A DNA stretch of 9,255 nucleotides from CAWUJK01 sp963922865 (GCA_963922865.1 CAWUJK010000042.1:1-9255); one strand, 5' to 3'. Positions 1 to 7,928 are shown, counted from the first letter of the stretch. Numbers and translations: made by a program. Notes: generated by a model from the sequence alone, not told the origin.

Positions 1-498
1 AAAATCTCATCATGTACTATTACATACATCCATCTTTCTTCATCATCATCATGATGATCATCATCATGATGAGCTTGGTGTTTCATTACAACGCCAATTA
101 GTTTGTAGTGAAAAATTTTTTCATCAAAAAACTATATTCCCATGATTTATGGTGCTTGCTGTTCATGAAAATATTCATGTTTCGGGATTAATTGAAACTC
201 CACTCATATCAATCCATCCTATTTTTTCTCACCATCAGTATCCTCAAACTTTTCATGAACATGTATTTGTCGTTCAATTGTTTCTAGGCGCAAGATTTAT
301 CCAACCATGATTTTGAGACCAAATTTTTCCAGTAATTGAATTTGTTTGAACATCTACATTTCAACTGCTTGTTTTCCAGTTAATCCAACCTAGTGTTTCT
401 CCCCAAGACCATTTGTTTGTTCATGAAATGTTTTCAGCATAACCTATATTAAAATAAAATCATACTAATAAAAGCCACATTACTTTTGATATTTTCAT
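1..498 (-). CDS. Exported GWI-repeat surface protein with Gly/Ser linker (3' end beyond window)
   Basis: Read with UGA = Gly, 166 codons run from an ATG at 498 off the left edge; the C-terminus is missing. Residues 1-21 form a signal peptide with likely cleavage after GYA. Residues 30-124 hold repeats of the 'W(S/G)xxxGWI(N/D)' type: WSWGETLGWINW (30-41), WSQNHGWINLAP (60-71) and GWGEKIGWIDMSG (88-100). A final degenerate unit, FSGTASTINHGNIVF, has Asn where Trp is expected. I know this repeat from secreted CPR proteins; its function is not established. A Ser/Gly linker (142-153) follows, then a segment with further cysteines. Of the 30 glycines, 21 are UGA. The gene lies 32 bases after the tail-fibre-like gene and probably shares its transcript. 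The product is probably a surface or adhesin-like protein, which is inference. Confidence 0.85.
40..72. repeat. TCA/TGA triplet repeat, self-complementary, encoding a Ser/Gly linker
   Basis: Eleven consecutive triplets are all tca or tga on the plus strand. Because TCA and TGA are reverse complements, the block contains overlapping perfect 12-base palindromes at 46-57, 52-63 and 61-72. On the minus strand it encodes S-S-G-G-G-S-S-G-G-G-G (residues 143-153 of the GWI-repeat protein) when UGA is Gly. It is best explained as a coding linker rather than a regulatory repeat. Confidence 0.8.
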
Positions 499-530
499 AA
501 CTACTTATTTTAAATACACAATATAATATT

Positions 531-1466
531 TTAGTCAAAAACTACCATTAATACTCATGATGAAGTTCTATAAAAATCTCATGAATTTAAACCTCATGCT
601 TTTGCTTGGCTATTGTTTTCATATACAAGTAAACCTTTTACCGAAAGTTTTGAGTTAGGATTTTGGTTTCATATTCATACATTTCATTCAAAATAATTTT
701 TAGCTCATTTTGAGTATATAGAAAAATCATAACTTCAACTTGCACTATTATTACTAGATAGACCTGCTGAAAATCCGCTTATAAGTTTAAGTCACATATC
801 AGTTGCTATTTCTAAATCATTTAGGTTTGCTATTGCATTTACCCCAATATTTATTTTGTTTGCATTACGAGCTAAACCGTTTACTCATGTATTAGAACCA
901 GATTGAGTAGATTCAGAACTTCCTGCTGCACCTACAGCATTGTATGCTGAAGAGGGATTTTTGATTTGAGCTTCACCATATGTTCCAGAAACTAGAGTCA
1001 TGTTTACTGGATTTAAAATATTATTGTTTCCGTTTTGAGTTGCATGTACAAAAACTCCATTTACACTTACTCATCAATCTGAAATCACATTTGCCCAATA
1101 TCCATTAACATCATCACTAAATAAGCTAGCTCCACTTACTGTTAGATCTGTTCTTATTCAATGTATATTTATACCATTTGTAACACTAGATTCATTTCTT
1201 ACTACATTTAGTTTTCAATCTGGATTTGATGTTCATATTCATACACTTCAAGTATTATATACAGCATTTTTGGAGTCACTTCAATCAATAAACTTACCTA
1301 TATTAGATTCTATAATTTTAACAAAACAGTTTGCTTCTCAAGGAGCACATTCAGGATCTAGGGTTTGGTTAGGAGAATATCATCAATTTGGAGCTACTGC
1401 ATAAACAACAATAAATCATAAAATTAGCAATATTGTTGAAATAAAAATATTTTTAATAATTTTCAT
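531..1466 (-). CDS. Exported tail-fibre-like protein with GIGT...P..KL repeats
   Basis: This is a complete 311-residue protein (ATG at 1466, TAA) when UGA is Gly. A signal peptide spans residues 1-23, with cleavage near VYA. It is followed by a short Pro/Cys segment, DPECAPGEANCF (37-48), of a kind seen at the start of many CPR exported proteins. Two trimeric-fibre-type repeats, SVGIGTSNPDGKLNV (74-88) and NVGIGNQNPNSKLSV (262-276), flank a Ser/Thr/Asn/Gly-rich body. The protein ends with GDFYRTSSGVLMVVFD. Such GIGT repeats occur in phage tail fibres and trimeric surface fibres, so a fibrous cell-surface or attachment role is likely; nothing else here suggests a prophage. Glycine codon choice shifts from mostly UGA at the ends to mostly GGN in residues 98-235. 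It has its own candidate promoter and lies after a terminator. Confidence 0.88.
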
Positions 1467-1492
1467 ATTATTTTAATTTATTTATTTAAAGT

Positions 1493-1521
1493 AGAATATT
1501 TATTTTTTTTAGTATATTCAA
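1493..1521 (-). promoter_or_regulatory. Candidate promoter for the tail-fibre-like gene
   Basis: On the minus strand a -35-like TTGAAT (plus 1516-1521) is followed after 17 bases by a -10-like TATTCT (plus 1493-1498). Transcription would start about 20 bases before the ATG at 1466. It lies just past the terminator of the preceding gene. The region is very AT-rich, so chance matches are likely. Confidence 0.35.
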
Positions 1522-1531
1522 TATTTATAAT

Positions 1532-1577
1532 AAAAAAAGAATTTTGTAAATAATAATATACAAAATTCCTTTTTTTA
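1532..1577 (-). terminator. Intrinsic terminator after the DsbA-like gene
   Basis: A 9-bp perfect stem (AATTTTGTA at 1540-1548 with TACAAAATT at 1559-1567) has a 10-base loop and is flanked by an A-run (1532-1538) and a T-run (1570-1576). It therefore has a U-tract in either direction. It begins about 10 bases beyond the TAA of the minus-strand DsbA-like gene and most likely ends that transcript. The stem is AT-rich, so strength is uncertain. Confidence 0.7.
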
Positions 1578-1585
1578 TTGAATTT

Positions 1586-2650
1586 TTACTCTTGGATATT
1601 ATTTTTAAAAGCATATCTCATTATTTTGTAAAATGCTTCACTTCAACCTTGCTCTCAAACACATTCTAAAATTTTTGCTCAAGGAATGGCTTTTTTATGG
1701 AACTTTAAAGGGAAATGGTTAAATACTATATTCAATTTAGATCCATATTTAGCTTTTAGTGATTCTTCTACATCTCAATTATGTAGTTTTGCACAAAACG
1801 GACATTCTAGTTCAGAATATTCCAGCCATGTTATTTGCGCTTTTTTATCTCCATCTATGTATGAATCTTTTTTTATTTTTTCTATTAATTTTTTATCTAT
1901 TAACTTGAATCACCTTGGACTCATTTTAGCAAATGGATCAAATTTTGCTCATATGTCTAGTGAATAACTATTATTTTTTAATTTAACAAGAAATTTATCA
2001 ATATTGCTATCAATTTTTTCTTTTGCAAATATTATTGCAGGTAGGGTCTTTATTTCATTTTCAGTTATATATTCACTAACTCAATTATCTCAAAAATCAT
2101 AATTTGTTATTTGCATACTTTTTATTGAATCTATCTTCTTTATACCTTCTATGATTTGATCTATAGCTGTAGATTTATCTCTTTTGTCTGTTATAAGAAT
2201 GATAGTGTTTTCATCAACTTTTTCTTTGAAATCTTTTTTGTTTGTTTCTTGTTGTTCTTGAGGAGCTTCATCTGATAAAAGTATATCTATCAATGTTATG
2301 AAACTCTCTTTAGGATGAGCTCATGATATTATTTCATATTCTCATGTTTCATTATTTATTATTACATTACCAGGCGTTCAGGTTATACCAAAATTATCAG
2401 CTCAAGTTTTCATTTGAGAGTTTATTTTATCTAGATACTTATCGCTTTTTATACATTGTTTTAGTTCTTCTTTATCAATTCACATATTTCAAGCTTCAAC
2501 TATTAGTGGTGTTTCGTTTGAGTTTATTGTTGTATTTGTACTATTATTTCACTTTTGTCATAAAAAATATCAAACTAGTCATACAAGCATAAGTGCTAAA
2601 ATAGCTATTATTGTGTATAATATATTTGTATTATCGTATTTTTTTGTCAT
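1586..2650 (-). CDS. Membrane-anchored DsbA/thioredoxin-fold protein with permuted half-domains
   Basis: This is a complete 354-residue protein (ATG 2650, TAA). A signal anchor spans residues 10-30. Residues 49-126 look like the second half of a DsbA domain: helix DKEELKQCIKSDKYLDKI, then the cis-Pro loop ITGTPGNVIINN and ISGAHP. Residues 147-225 look like a thioredoxin-like unit with TLPAIIF (202-208), but TDKRDK stands where a CxxC would be expected. Residues 270-354 match the first half of DsbA: WLEYSELECPFCAKLHN with CPFC at 283-286, then FNHFPLKFHKKA and ECVGEQGGSEAF. The protein stops where a normal DsbA would continue into the segment found at its own N-terminus. It presumably makes or reshuffles disulfides outside the membrane. 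It is monocistronic between two terminators. Confidence 0.88.
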
Positions 2651-2688
2651 TTTTTTATTTTTAATAATTAAATTTTTTTAACTATCTA

Positions 2689-2717
2689 ATTCTAATAAGT
2701 TTTGTATTAATTACAAA
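2689..2717 (-). promoter_or_regulatory. Candidate promoter of the DsbA-like gene, overlapping a small dyad
   Basis: The minus strand carries TTGTAA (plus 2711-2716), a 16-base spacer and TAGAAT (plus 2689-2694, five of six matches to the -10 consensus). The start site would be near 2682, about 30 bases before the ATG. A small inverted repeat, TTTGTA (2701-2706) with TACAAA (2712-2717), overlaps the -35 and spacer and could be an operator. AT-richness makes both calls tentative. Confidence 0.4.
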
Positions 2718-2767
2718 CAAAATTCTATTTACATAGAAAGGATTTTAATTTTTAATTAATCTTTTAA

Positions 2768-2800
2768 CAAAAAAGCCTTATTACACATAAGGCTTTTTTG
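2768..2800 (-). terminator. Strong intrinsic terminator of the pilin/surface-protein operon
   Basis: A perfect 13-bp stem pairs CAAAAAAGCCTTA (2768-2780) with TAAGGCTTTTTTG (2788-2800) around a 7-base loop; the GCC/GGC core is stable and the A/T arms supply a U-tract in either direction. It lies 14 bases beyond the TAA of the 839-residue surface protein and separates it from the DsbA-like gene. Confidence 0.85.
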
Positions 2801-2814
2801 TTTGATTACTTTTT

Positions 2815-5334
2815 TTATTGTGTCATTAATTCTTGTATTGTCATAGTATTGTTAGGTGCTTTTATTTCGGTTTGCTTGTACTCAATGGTTCATTTGTTTT
2901 GCATTTTTATTTCAAGTATTTTATTTTTTCATTCTATGTAGTCTATATAAAGGTTTGAGTTATTTTTGTTATTTTTAGTATCTACTAAGATGTTTAGATT
3001 AATTTCTGCTTTTACATCTTTGCTTTTTATTTCCTTTTTAGTCCATGTTTTATATCAGTTTATATAAAATTTTTCTTTGAAATTATTACTTCATATATCA
3101 ATTCACAATTCTATTTTTTTATTATCTATTCATTTATCGGTCCTTGCTTGGTAATTATCACTATTTTCTACACAAGATGATATTCTGTATTTTTGATTTT
3201 TAATTCAATTTTTATCATCTCATACTTCATATGTATATCAAAACTTACATCAATTTATTTCTATATTTCATGAAGGATCTTTAGGTATTTTCCATAAATA
3301 TGATGATAGTAACTTTTCAAAATTTTCCTTACTAGGATATTCTTGTTCGTCTTGATAAGATTGTTCAATAGCTCCTTGTAAAGATCTTAAATCTGATCTC
3401 CTAGTTAAATCTCTAGCTTTTTCAGTTTGTTTCAAATATATAGAATTTATAGGGTTTTCACTCAAATCAATTTTATTATTGAACTCTAAATAATCTTTTT
3501 CATATTTTCATGAATGTGTTATTTTTAGATATTCTTTTCAATTTTGGTCAAAAACTTTAGTTGTTCCTGAAATTATTTTGTTTTGTATTTTTGTATTTAT
3601 ATCTATTATTTCTTTTTTATTATCTGATACTTTAATTTTAGCCGTATAATCATCATTTTTTTTAGTAAGTCTAGCTTCTAAGAACTTTTCATTGTTGCTT
3701 AAATTAGTTCATGACATTTCTAAATCTATATTTTGAATATCACCATTGTAATCTTGTTCTCAGCTTATTTTTCATTCTATTTTGTCTCATGGTTTATATT
3801 TACTTTTTTTTGTTTTGTAGTCATATCCGTCATATTTTTCATTTTTGTATACAAAATCTCAATTTATTTTTTTATTTTCCAATTTTAGATTTGCATCAAA
3901 CTCATTTTTGTGTCATTTTAACTTTAACTTTGAGTCTATGTATGTAAATTTATTTTTATTATCTAGTTTGGCATTAAATTTTATTTGGCTATTAGTTCAA
4001 TCATCTAAATTAAAATCTAATCTAGAATTTTTTACATATTCTAATAAAAATCATTCATTGTCTTTTGTTATTAATTCTGATTTAAGCTCGTCTACACTTT
4101 CATTTGTAAATATTATATAAGAATTAAATATTTTTACTTCATTTGATTTTAAGTTAAGTCATAATTTGTTTTTACTTGTTCACATTTCCATGTATAATTC
4201 TCAATTATTAGCTAATGCTTTTAGCATATCTTCATATTGAGATTCACTACATTTTGATCCTCCCCATGGGTCAAATCTTGCTGACATTTCTTTTATTTTA
4301 TCACAACTATACTTTGTAGGGGCTAGCAAATACTTATTTCCATCTTTTTTATAAGCTTTAAACATTGGTTTACTCATTGCTTTTTTTGAATCAGCTAATA
4401 TTTTTGTTGTGTTTATACTATCTAAAATACTAATTAATCTAGCTGTATTTTTATCCTCAAATTTTATGTATTTATTTTCTTTAGCAACTTTTTTCAAATT
4501 TTCTATTTCTCTTTTTATACTTTTTACTCAAATCTCATCAGTTATATTCAATTTATTCATTAAAAGATATATATTACCTTTTTTGCTTATAAAGTCTATA
4601 AAACTTTCCATTTGAAACTTTATAGAATCTTCTCATTTTGGTACAGCTTCTACTAAGGCTTTTAACTGTCATGATAGTTGAGAATCAAATCATGAAGCTT
4701 TTGAACTATAATTATTTAATTCTAAATTTGTTTTTATTTTTCATATAGATTCATGATCTATATTAAAATTAAATTTGAAATCACCTTTCGCTTCATAGTT
4801 TAATAATTTTTCAAAATCTTGAACTAAACTATTTATTATGTCATTTGTATTTTCTAATAAGCTTAATTGTACTTTTACTATTTCTTTTTCTACATTTTCT
4901 TTTTCTCGTTGTGATAAACTTGAAGTTTTCATTTCTTCTAATTTTTGATTTACTTGTTTTTGTTTCACTTGAGCTTGTATTTTTTCTATTCTATAAATTT
5001 CAACTATCACTTTGCTTTTCATATATCACAATATAGCCATAATTTTTTTAGTTCTAGCATTTTGTGTTTTACTTGCTAATTTTTTTTCAAGTTCGTATAT
5101 CTTTTTTTCTAATTTATCTAAAATTTTTTTATTGTTTTTTATTCTTTCTATGATTTTATCAATCTTTTTTATATATTCATTTCAAGAACTAAATTTTGCT
5201 AAATTATTTTTTGAGTTTACTGTTTGTTTTGCAAGTGTGTTTTCATAGCTTTCAAAAGCTAAAACATTTGGCTGAGAAACAAATATAATCAAAATAATTG
5301 TCATTATACTTATTACTTTCCTCAATATATTCAT
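2815..5334 (-). CDS. Large exported coiled-coil/beta protein carrying a pseudopilin-like domain
   Basis: This is a complete 839-residue protein (ATG 5334, TAA). Residues 1-26 form a signal peptide with likely cleavage after VLA. Residues 55-165 are charged and Lys/Glu/Gln-rich and look like a long coiled coil. Residues 185-630 alternate polar and hydrophobic residues with Gly turns, suggesting beta structure, and carry two Cys (344, 362). Residues 637-725 resemble the globular part of type II/IV pseudopilins: ARDLTRRSDLRSLQGAIEQ, a YP motif (EQEYPS), WKIPKDPSGN, FGYTYEV and a final SSCVEN, with Cys 696 and 721. A further beta-like tail spans 735-839. The prepilin leader and hydrophobic helix that should precede such a domain are absent. 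About three quarters of the Gly codons are UGA. It is the last gene of the pilin series, 49 bases after the protease gene. Function unknown; probably surface-exposed. Confidence 0.88.
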
Positions 5335-5360
5335 ATTTAATTTTTTATATAATAAAAGGC

Positions 5361-5378
5361 TAGAATGTATATATTCTA
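5361..5378. promoter_or_regulatory. Near-perfect 18-base dyad upstream of the large surface-protein gene
   Basis: TAGAAT (5361-5366) and ATTCTA (5373-5378) are perfect inverted repeats around a 6-base centre that is itself nearly symmetric. It sits in the 49-base gap between the metallopeptidase stop and the start at 5334. It could be a repressor site or a small hairpin affecting the downstream gene. It has no T-run and little GC, so it is not a convincing terminator. Confidence 0.3.
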
Positions 5379-5383
5379 TGTTT

Positions 5384-6244
5384 TTAGTATAATGAGCTTT
5401 TTATTTTTTCCAAATAATTAAACAGTTTATTTTGTTCAAATTTTATTTTTGTTATATCCCGGTAATAATCTTTTTTTTCTAGTTTGTTGAATTTTGTATA
5501 AAAAAATTCTTTATTTTTAAATATATAAGTTCCGAAAAAATCGTATTTTTGTTTGATTGTTTTATTTTTTTGTGCTTTTTCAAAAAAATCTTTATTGTGT
5601 AGTATATAATAGGTGAAACTTTCTGCAAAATCTTCATATTTATTTGTCATAGCATATCAACTCACAAAATCTTTGACTTTCATGTTTGGTTTTTTTATTT
5701 TTGTTTGTCTCCAGGAGATATCATAAAATTTAGAACTTATATCTAAAAATACTTTTTTTTCTAAAAAATATAAATCAATATAGTGACCAAGTTCATGTAT
5801 GAAAACAGCTATGTATTCAGAAATATTATCATTTTTAGCTCAGTATAGTTTTATGGTTTTGTTTTTCATTTTTCACCTTGAATCTATTTTTTCTTTTATG
5901 AGTATTACATCTATACTACTTATTTTAGAAGAAAAAATATTTCTAATTATTATGTCCTCTAAATGGTTTTTTAGTTCTATAATCTCATTTTCAAATTTTT
6001 TAGGATAATAATAAAAACTGTATTTTGTTTTAATTTTATTTTTATAGTATTTTATTATTTGTTTATTTATTATTTTATTTTTTTCTTCTTTTTGATTTGA
6101 ATCTATTTCTTTTTCTATATATTTTTCTTCAATTATTTTATTTTCTATATCATTTTTGATATTTCAAAAAAAGTTGTAATTTATAAAAAATATTACAACT
6201 GTGAATATACTTGTTACATAAATTATTCTAAGTAAGCTGTTCAT
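5384..6244 (-). CDS. Membrane-anchored HExxH zinc metallopeptidase
   Basis: This is a complete 286-residue protein (ATG 6244, TAA) when UGA is Gly. A single hydrophobic segment (about 5-27) anchors it, followed by a Lys/Glu-rich linker (30-75). The catalytic signature FIHELGHYIDLYF gives HELGH at 150-154: His150 and His154 as zinc ligands and Glu151 as general base. About 50 residues later GYAMTNKYEDFAESF (196-210) supplies a likely third ligand, Glu204, in an ExxxE pattern as in gluzincin peptidases. A specific MEROPS family cannot be assigned by eye. Only 2 bases separate it from the preceding pilin stop, so it is very probably cotranscribed. It may act on envelope or surface proteins, possibly those encoded beside it; that is inference. 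Confidence 0.85.
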
Positions 6245-6246
6245 AT

Positions 6247-6663
6247 TTAAAAGGAATACATAAAATTAACAATTATGCTTATAATTGAACCTGCTGTTAC
6301 TACTCATAAAAATCATAATAAAGTCCATTTTACTATGTCTTTTGCTTTTTTGATTTTATCTTCTTCTCATGTACTTATTGCCATCATAAAACCAGCATAA
6401 ACTAGAGCTGAAACTGCTATTAATCATAAAAATCAAGCTATATTTTTAACCCAACCTACTATCTGTTTCTTAAATCATGATTCTGCTAAGGCATCAATTT
6501 CAGGTTCTACCAATTTACTCTTTCATCATTCTAAACAACCCATTAAGTTGGTTGCAGTATCCCAACTATCCTCATTACTCTTATTATAAGAACAATTTGC
6601 ACTAACCAATGTATTTGAGCAAAAAATAGCGGTTATTATAATTAATAATATTTTTTTAAGCAT
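6247..6663 (-). CDS. T4SS-pilin-like two-helix protein, fourth of the array
   Basis: This is a complete 138-residue protein (ATG 6663, TAA). A signal peptide spans residues 1-22, cut at VSA before Asn23. The mature N-terminus carries two Cys (24 and 43), able to form a disulfide. Two membrane helices (about 74-95 and 112-135) flank the polar loop STGEEDKIKKAK (97-108). This plan, signal peptide, two helices and a GEEDKxKKAK loop, is the CPR 'T4SS pilin' family related to VirB2/TrbC. It starts 9 bases after the previous pilin gene and ends 2 bases before the metallopeptidase gene. It is the best match to the family among the four and the only one with cysteines after the signal peptide. A pilus subunit or a small membrane component of a secretion machine is likely. 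Confidence 0.87.
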
Positions 6664-6672
6664 TTTTTTTAT

Positions 6673-7059
6673 TTAAAAATTTAAACTTGATACTAACTGT
6701 ACAGCAGTCCATGATAGAGCTACTACTGCTAATCATACTATTGAATATATAAATTGCATTAATACTTTTTTAAGTTCTTCAGGATTTCCTCTAGCCATTA
6801 TAAGTTTGGCTCATAATATTATAAAAACTGTTATAGCAATTAGTGCTAATAAGCCAAGAATACTATCTCTTACAAATCAAAGTATTGAACTTAGTCATTG
6901 CTTTCATTCTTTTGTATTAATCACTTCTTGTCCTGGTATTATATCATTTTTCAGGTTAGCAAATACATTACTAACTAAAAATGTATATCATATAATTATT
7001 AAAAATATTTTATTTAATAATCGTGGTATTTTTTTTGTTTTATTAATTATTGTTTGCAT
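6673..7059 (-). CDS. T4SS-pilin-like two-helix protein, third of the array
   Basis: This is a complete 128-residue protein (ATG 7059, TAA). A basic N-terminus precedes a hydrophobic signal core; cleavage is likely after VFA (34) before Asn35. Mature helices lie at about 66-88 and 100-123, joined by MARGNPEELKKVL, a variant of the family's GEEDKxKKAK loop in which Pro replaces an acid. The hydrophobic plan and loop position match its neighbours, yet the sequences are clearly diverged, so these are old paralogues rather than recent duplicates. It starts 3 bases after the stop of the preceding gene and ends 9 bases before the next start, indicating a tight operon. Pilus or secretion-channel subunit by family; no direct evidence of assembly. 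Confidence 0.84.
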
Positions 7060-7062
7060 TTT

Positions 7063-7452
7063 CTAATTATTTATTCTTAAATTGTTTATAATATTTATTA
7101 TTCCCCAAGCAGATATTGAAATCAGCACTCACACTAGGGACCATATTATCCAACTTTTTGCTTTTTTTGTTTTGTCTTCTTCTCAATTTGCTATTAGATA
7201 CATTATTCAGCTAAGCATCAAAGATATTACGGCAATAACTGCTACATATTGTATGAAAGTAGATACAAAATCTCATCATACTTTTTCTGCAACATTGTTT
7301 ATACTTTTACTATCTCAAGGTAATCAAAGTTTCGGTACACTAGGAGTATTTGCTAGAGCACTACTTATAAAAGCTATATTAATAAATAATATTGTATATA
7401 TTATATTAATTATAGTATTTTTTTGAGGAAAGATTTTATTTATTTTTTTCAT
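7063..7452 (-). CDS. T4SS-pilin-like two-helix protein, second of the array
   Basis: This is a complete 129-residue protein (ATG 7452), the only gene here ending in TAG. The signal peptide covers residues 1-34, with a classical ALA site before Asn35. A Pro/Gly-rich stretch (36-60) leads into helix 1 (about 65-87), the loop ANGEEDKTKKAK (88-99) and helix 2 (about 101-123). The loop is almost identical in plan to that of the fourth pilin. Seven of eight glycines use UGA. It starts 9 bases after the first pilin's stop. By family it is a small inner-membrane pilin of a type IV secretion-like or related CPR appendage; the substrate is unknown. Confidence 0.86.
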
Positions 7453-7461
7453 TTTATGGTT

Positions 7462-7854
7462 TTAATATAATAATGATATAACAACTTTCATAATTATTCA
7501 CGAACTAAGAGCTACTGCAAGTGATATAACTCAAGCTGTGAACATAGTTTTTCATTTGTTTAATAATTCATCTTTTCAGTGAGAAAATACCATAAATCAT
7601 CAACCAACTGTCATTACGAATAAAGCAATAGTTCAAAATGCTATCATGATTTTTTCTATTATTGTTGATAATAGACTTTGAGCTGTTTTTTTTGCTGTGT
7701 CTTTTTTTATTCTTTTGTTTACTCACATAGTGTTTGTTTTTATTTTATACTCTTTTGATGTTAAATCATTACTGTTAGCATTTGTTATGGTATTATTACT
7801 AAAAACAAAAAATGAGCTAAATATTATAAACAATAGTAAAATTTTTTTTGTCAT
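7462..7854 (-). CDS. T4SS-pilin-like two-helix protein, first and most diverged of the array
   Basis: This is a complete 130-residue protein (ATG 7854, TAA). A signal peptide spans 1-26, with probable cleavage after TNA before Asn27. A Lys/Thr-rich mature N-terminus (28-60) precedes helix 1 (about 67-90), the loop SHGKDELLNKGK (91-102) and helix 2 (about 104-128). The loop keeps the 'G..E..KK..K' character of the family but not its sequence, so this member is assigned mainly from plan and context. Eight of nine glycines are UGA. A candidate promoter lies immediately upstream and would give an almost leaderless mRNA, so the pilin genes may be expressed separately from the FtsB-like gene before them. 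A second in-frame ATG exists at codon 43, but starting there would lose the signal peptide. Confidence 0.82.
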
Positions 7855-7868
7855 ATTCTTAATTTTAT

Positions 7869-7896
7869 ATTATATCTTTAGAAATTATATTAACAA
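7869..7896 (-). promoter_or_regulatory. Candidate promoter of the pilin array
   Basis: On the minus strand TTGTTA (plus 7891-7896) is followed after 16 bases by a perfect TATAAT (plus 7869-7874). The predicted start lies only about 5-8 bases before the ATG at 7854, so the transcript would be nearly leaderless. The exact -10 match and position in the widest gap of this gene series support it, although AT-richness makes chance hits common. Confidence 0.5.
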
Positions 7897-7928
7897 AAAA
7901 TTTGTTTTTTTCAAAAAATAATTGGTAT

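Noticed and set aside
40..72. CRISPR or regulatory satellite made of TCA/TGA triplets
   Set aside because: There are no spacers or separate repeat units; it is in frame inside a coding region as a Ser/Gly linker.
531..1466. Tail-fibre-like gene as part of a prophage
   Set aside because: No other phage structural, lysis or integrase gene is present, and the protein has a signal peptide, which fits a cellular surface fibre better.
1686..1967. Plus-strand open frame opposite the DsbA-like gene
   Set aside because: The minus-strand reading here contains the CPFC motif and DsbA helix; the plus frame is a shadow, like the other plus-strand frames between 2323 and 7921.
7082..7426. 114-codon plus-strand open frame
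   Set aside because: It lies antisense to the second pilin-like gene. Gly UGA codons read as TCA on the other strand, which keeps antisense frames open. It has no start context or recognisable motif.
7892..7906. Hairpin between the FtsB-like and first pilin genes as a terminator
   Set aside because: The stem is only 6 bp with one GC pair (AACAAA/TTTGTT) and a 3-base loop in an AT-rich gap; too weak to claim.
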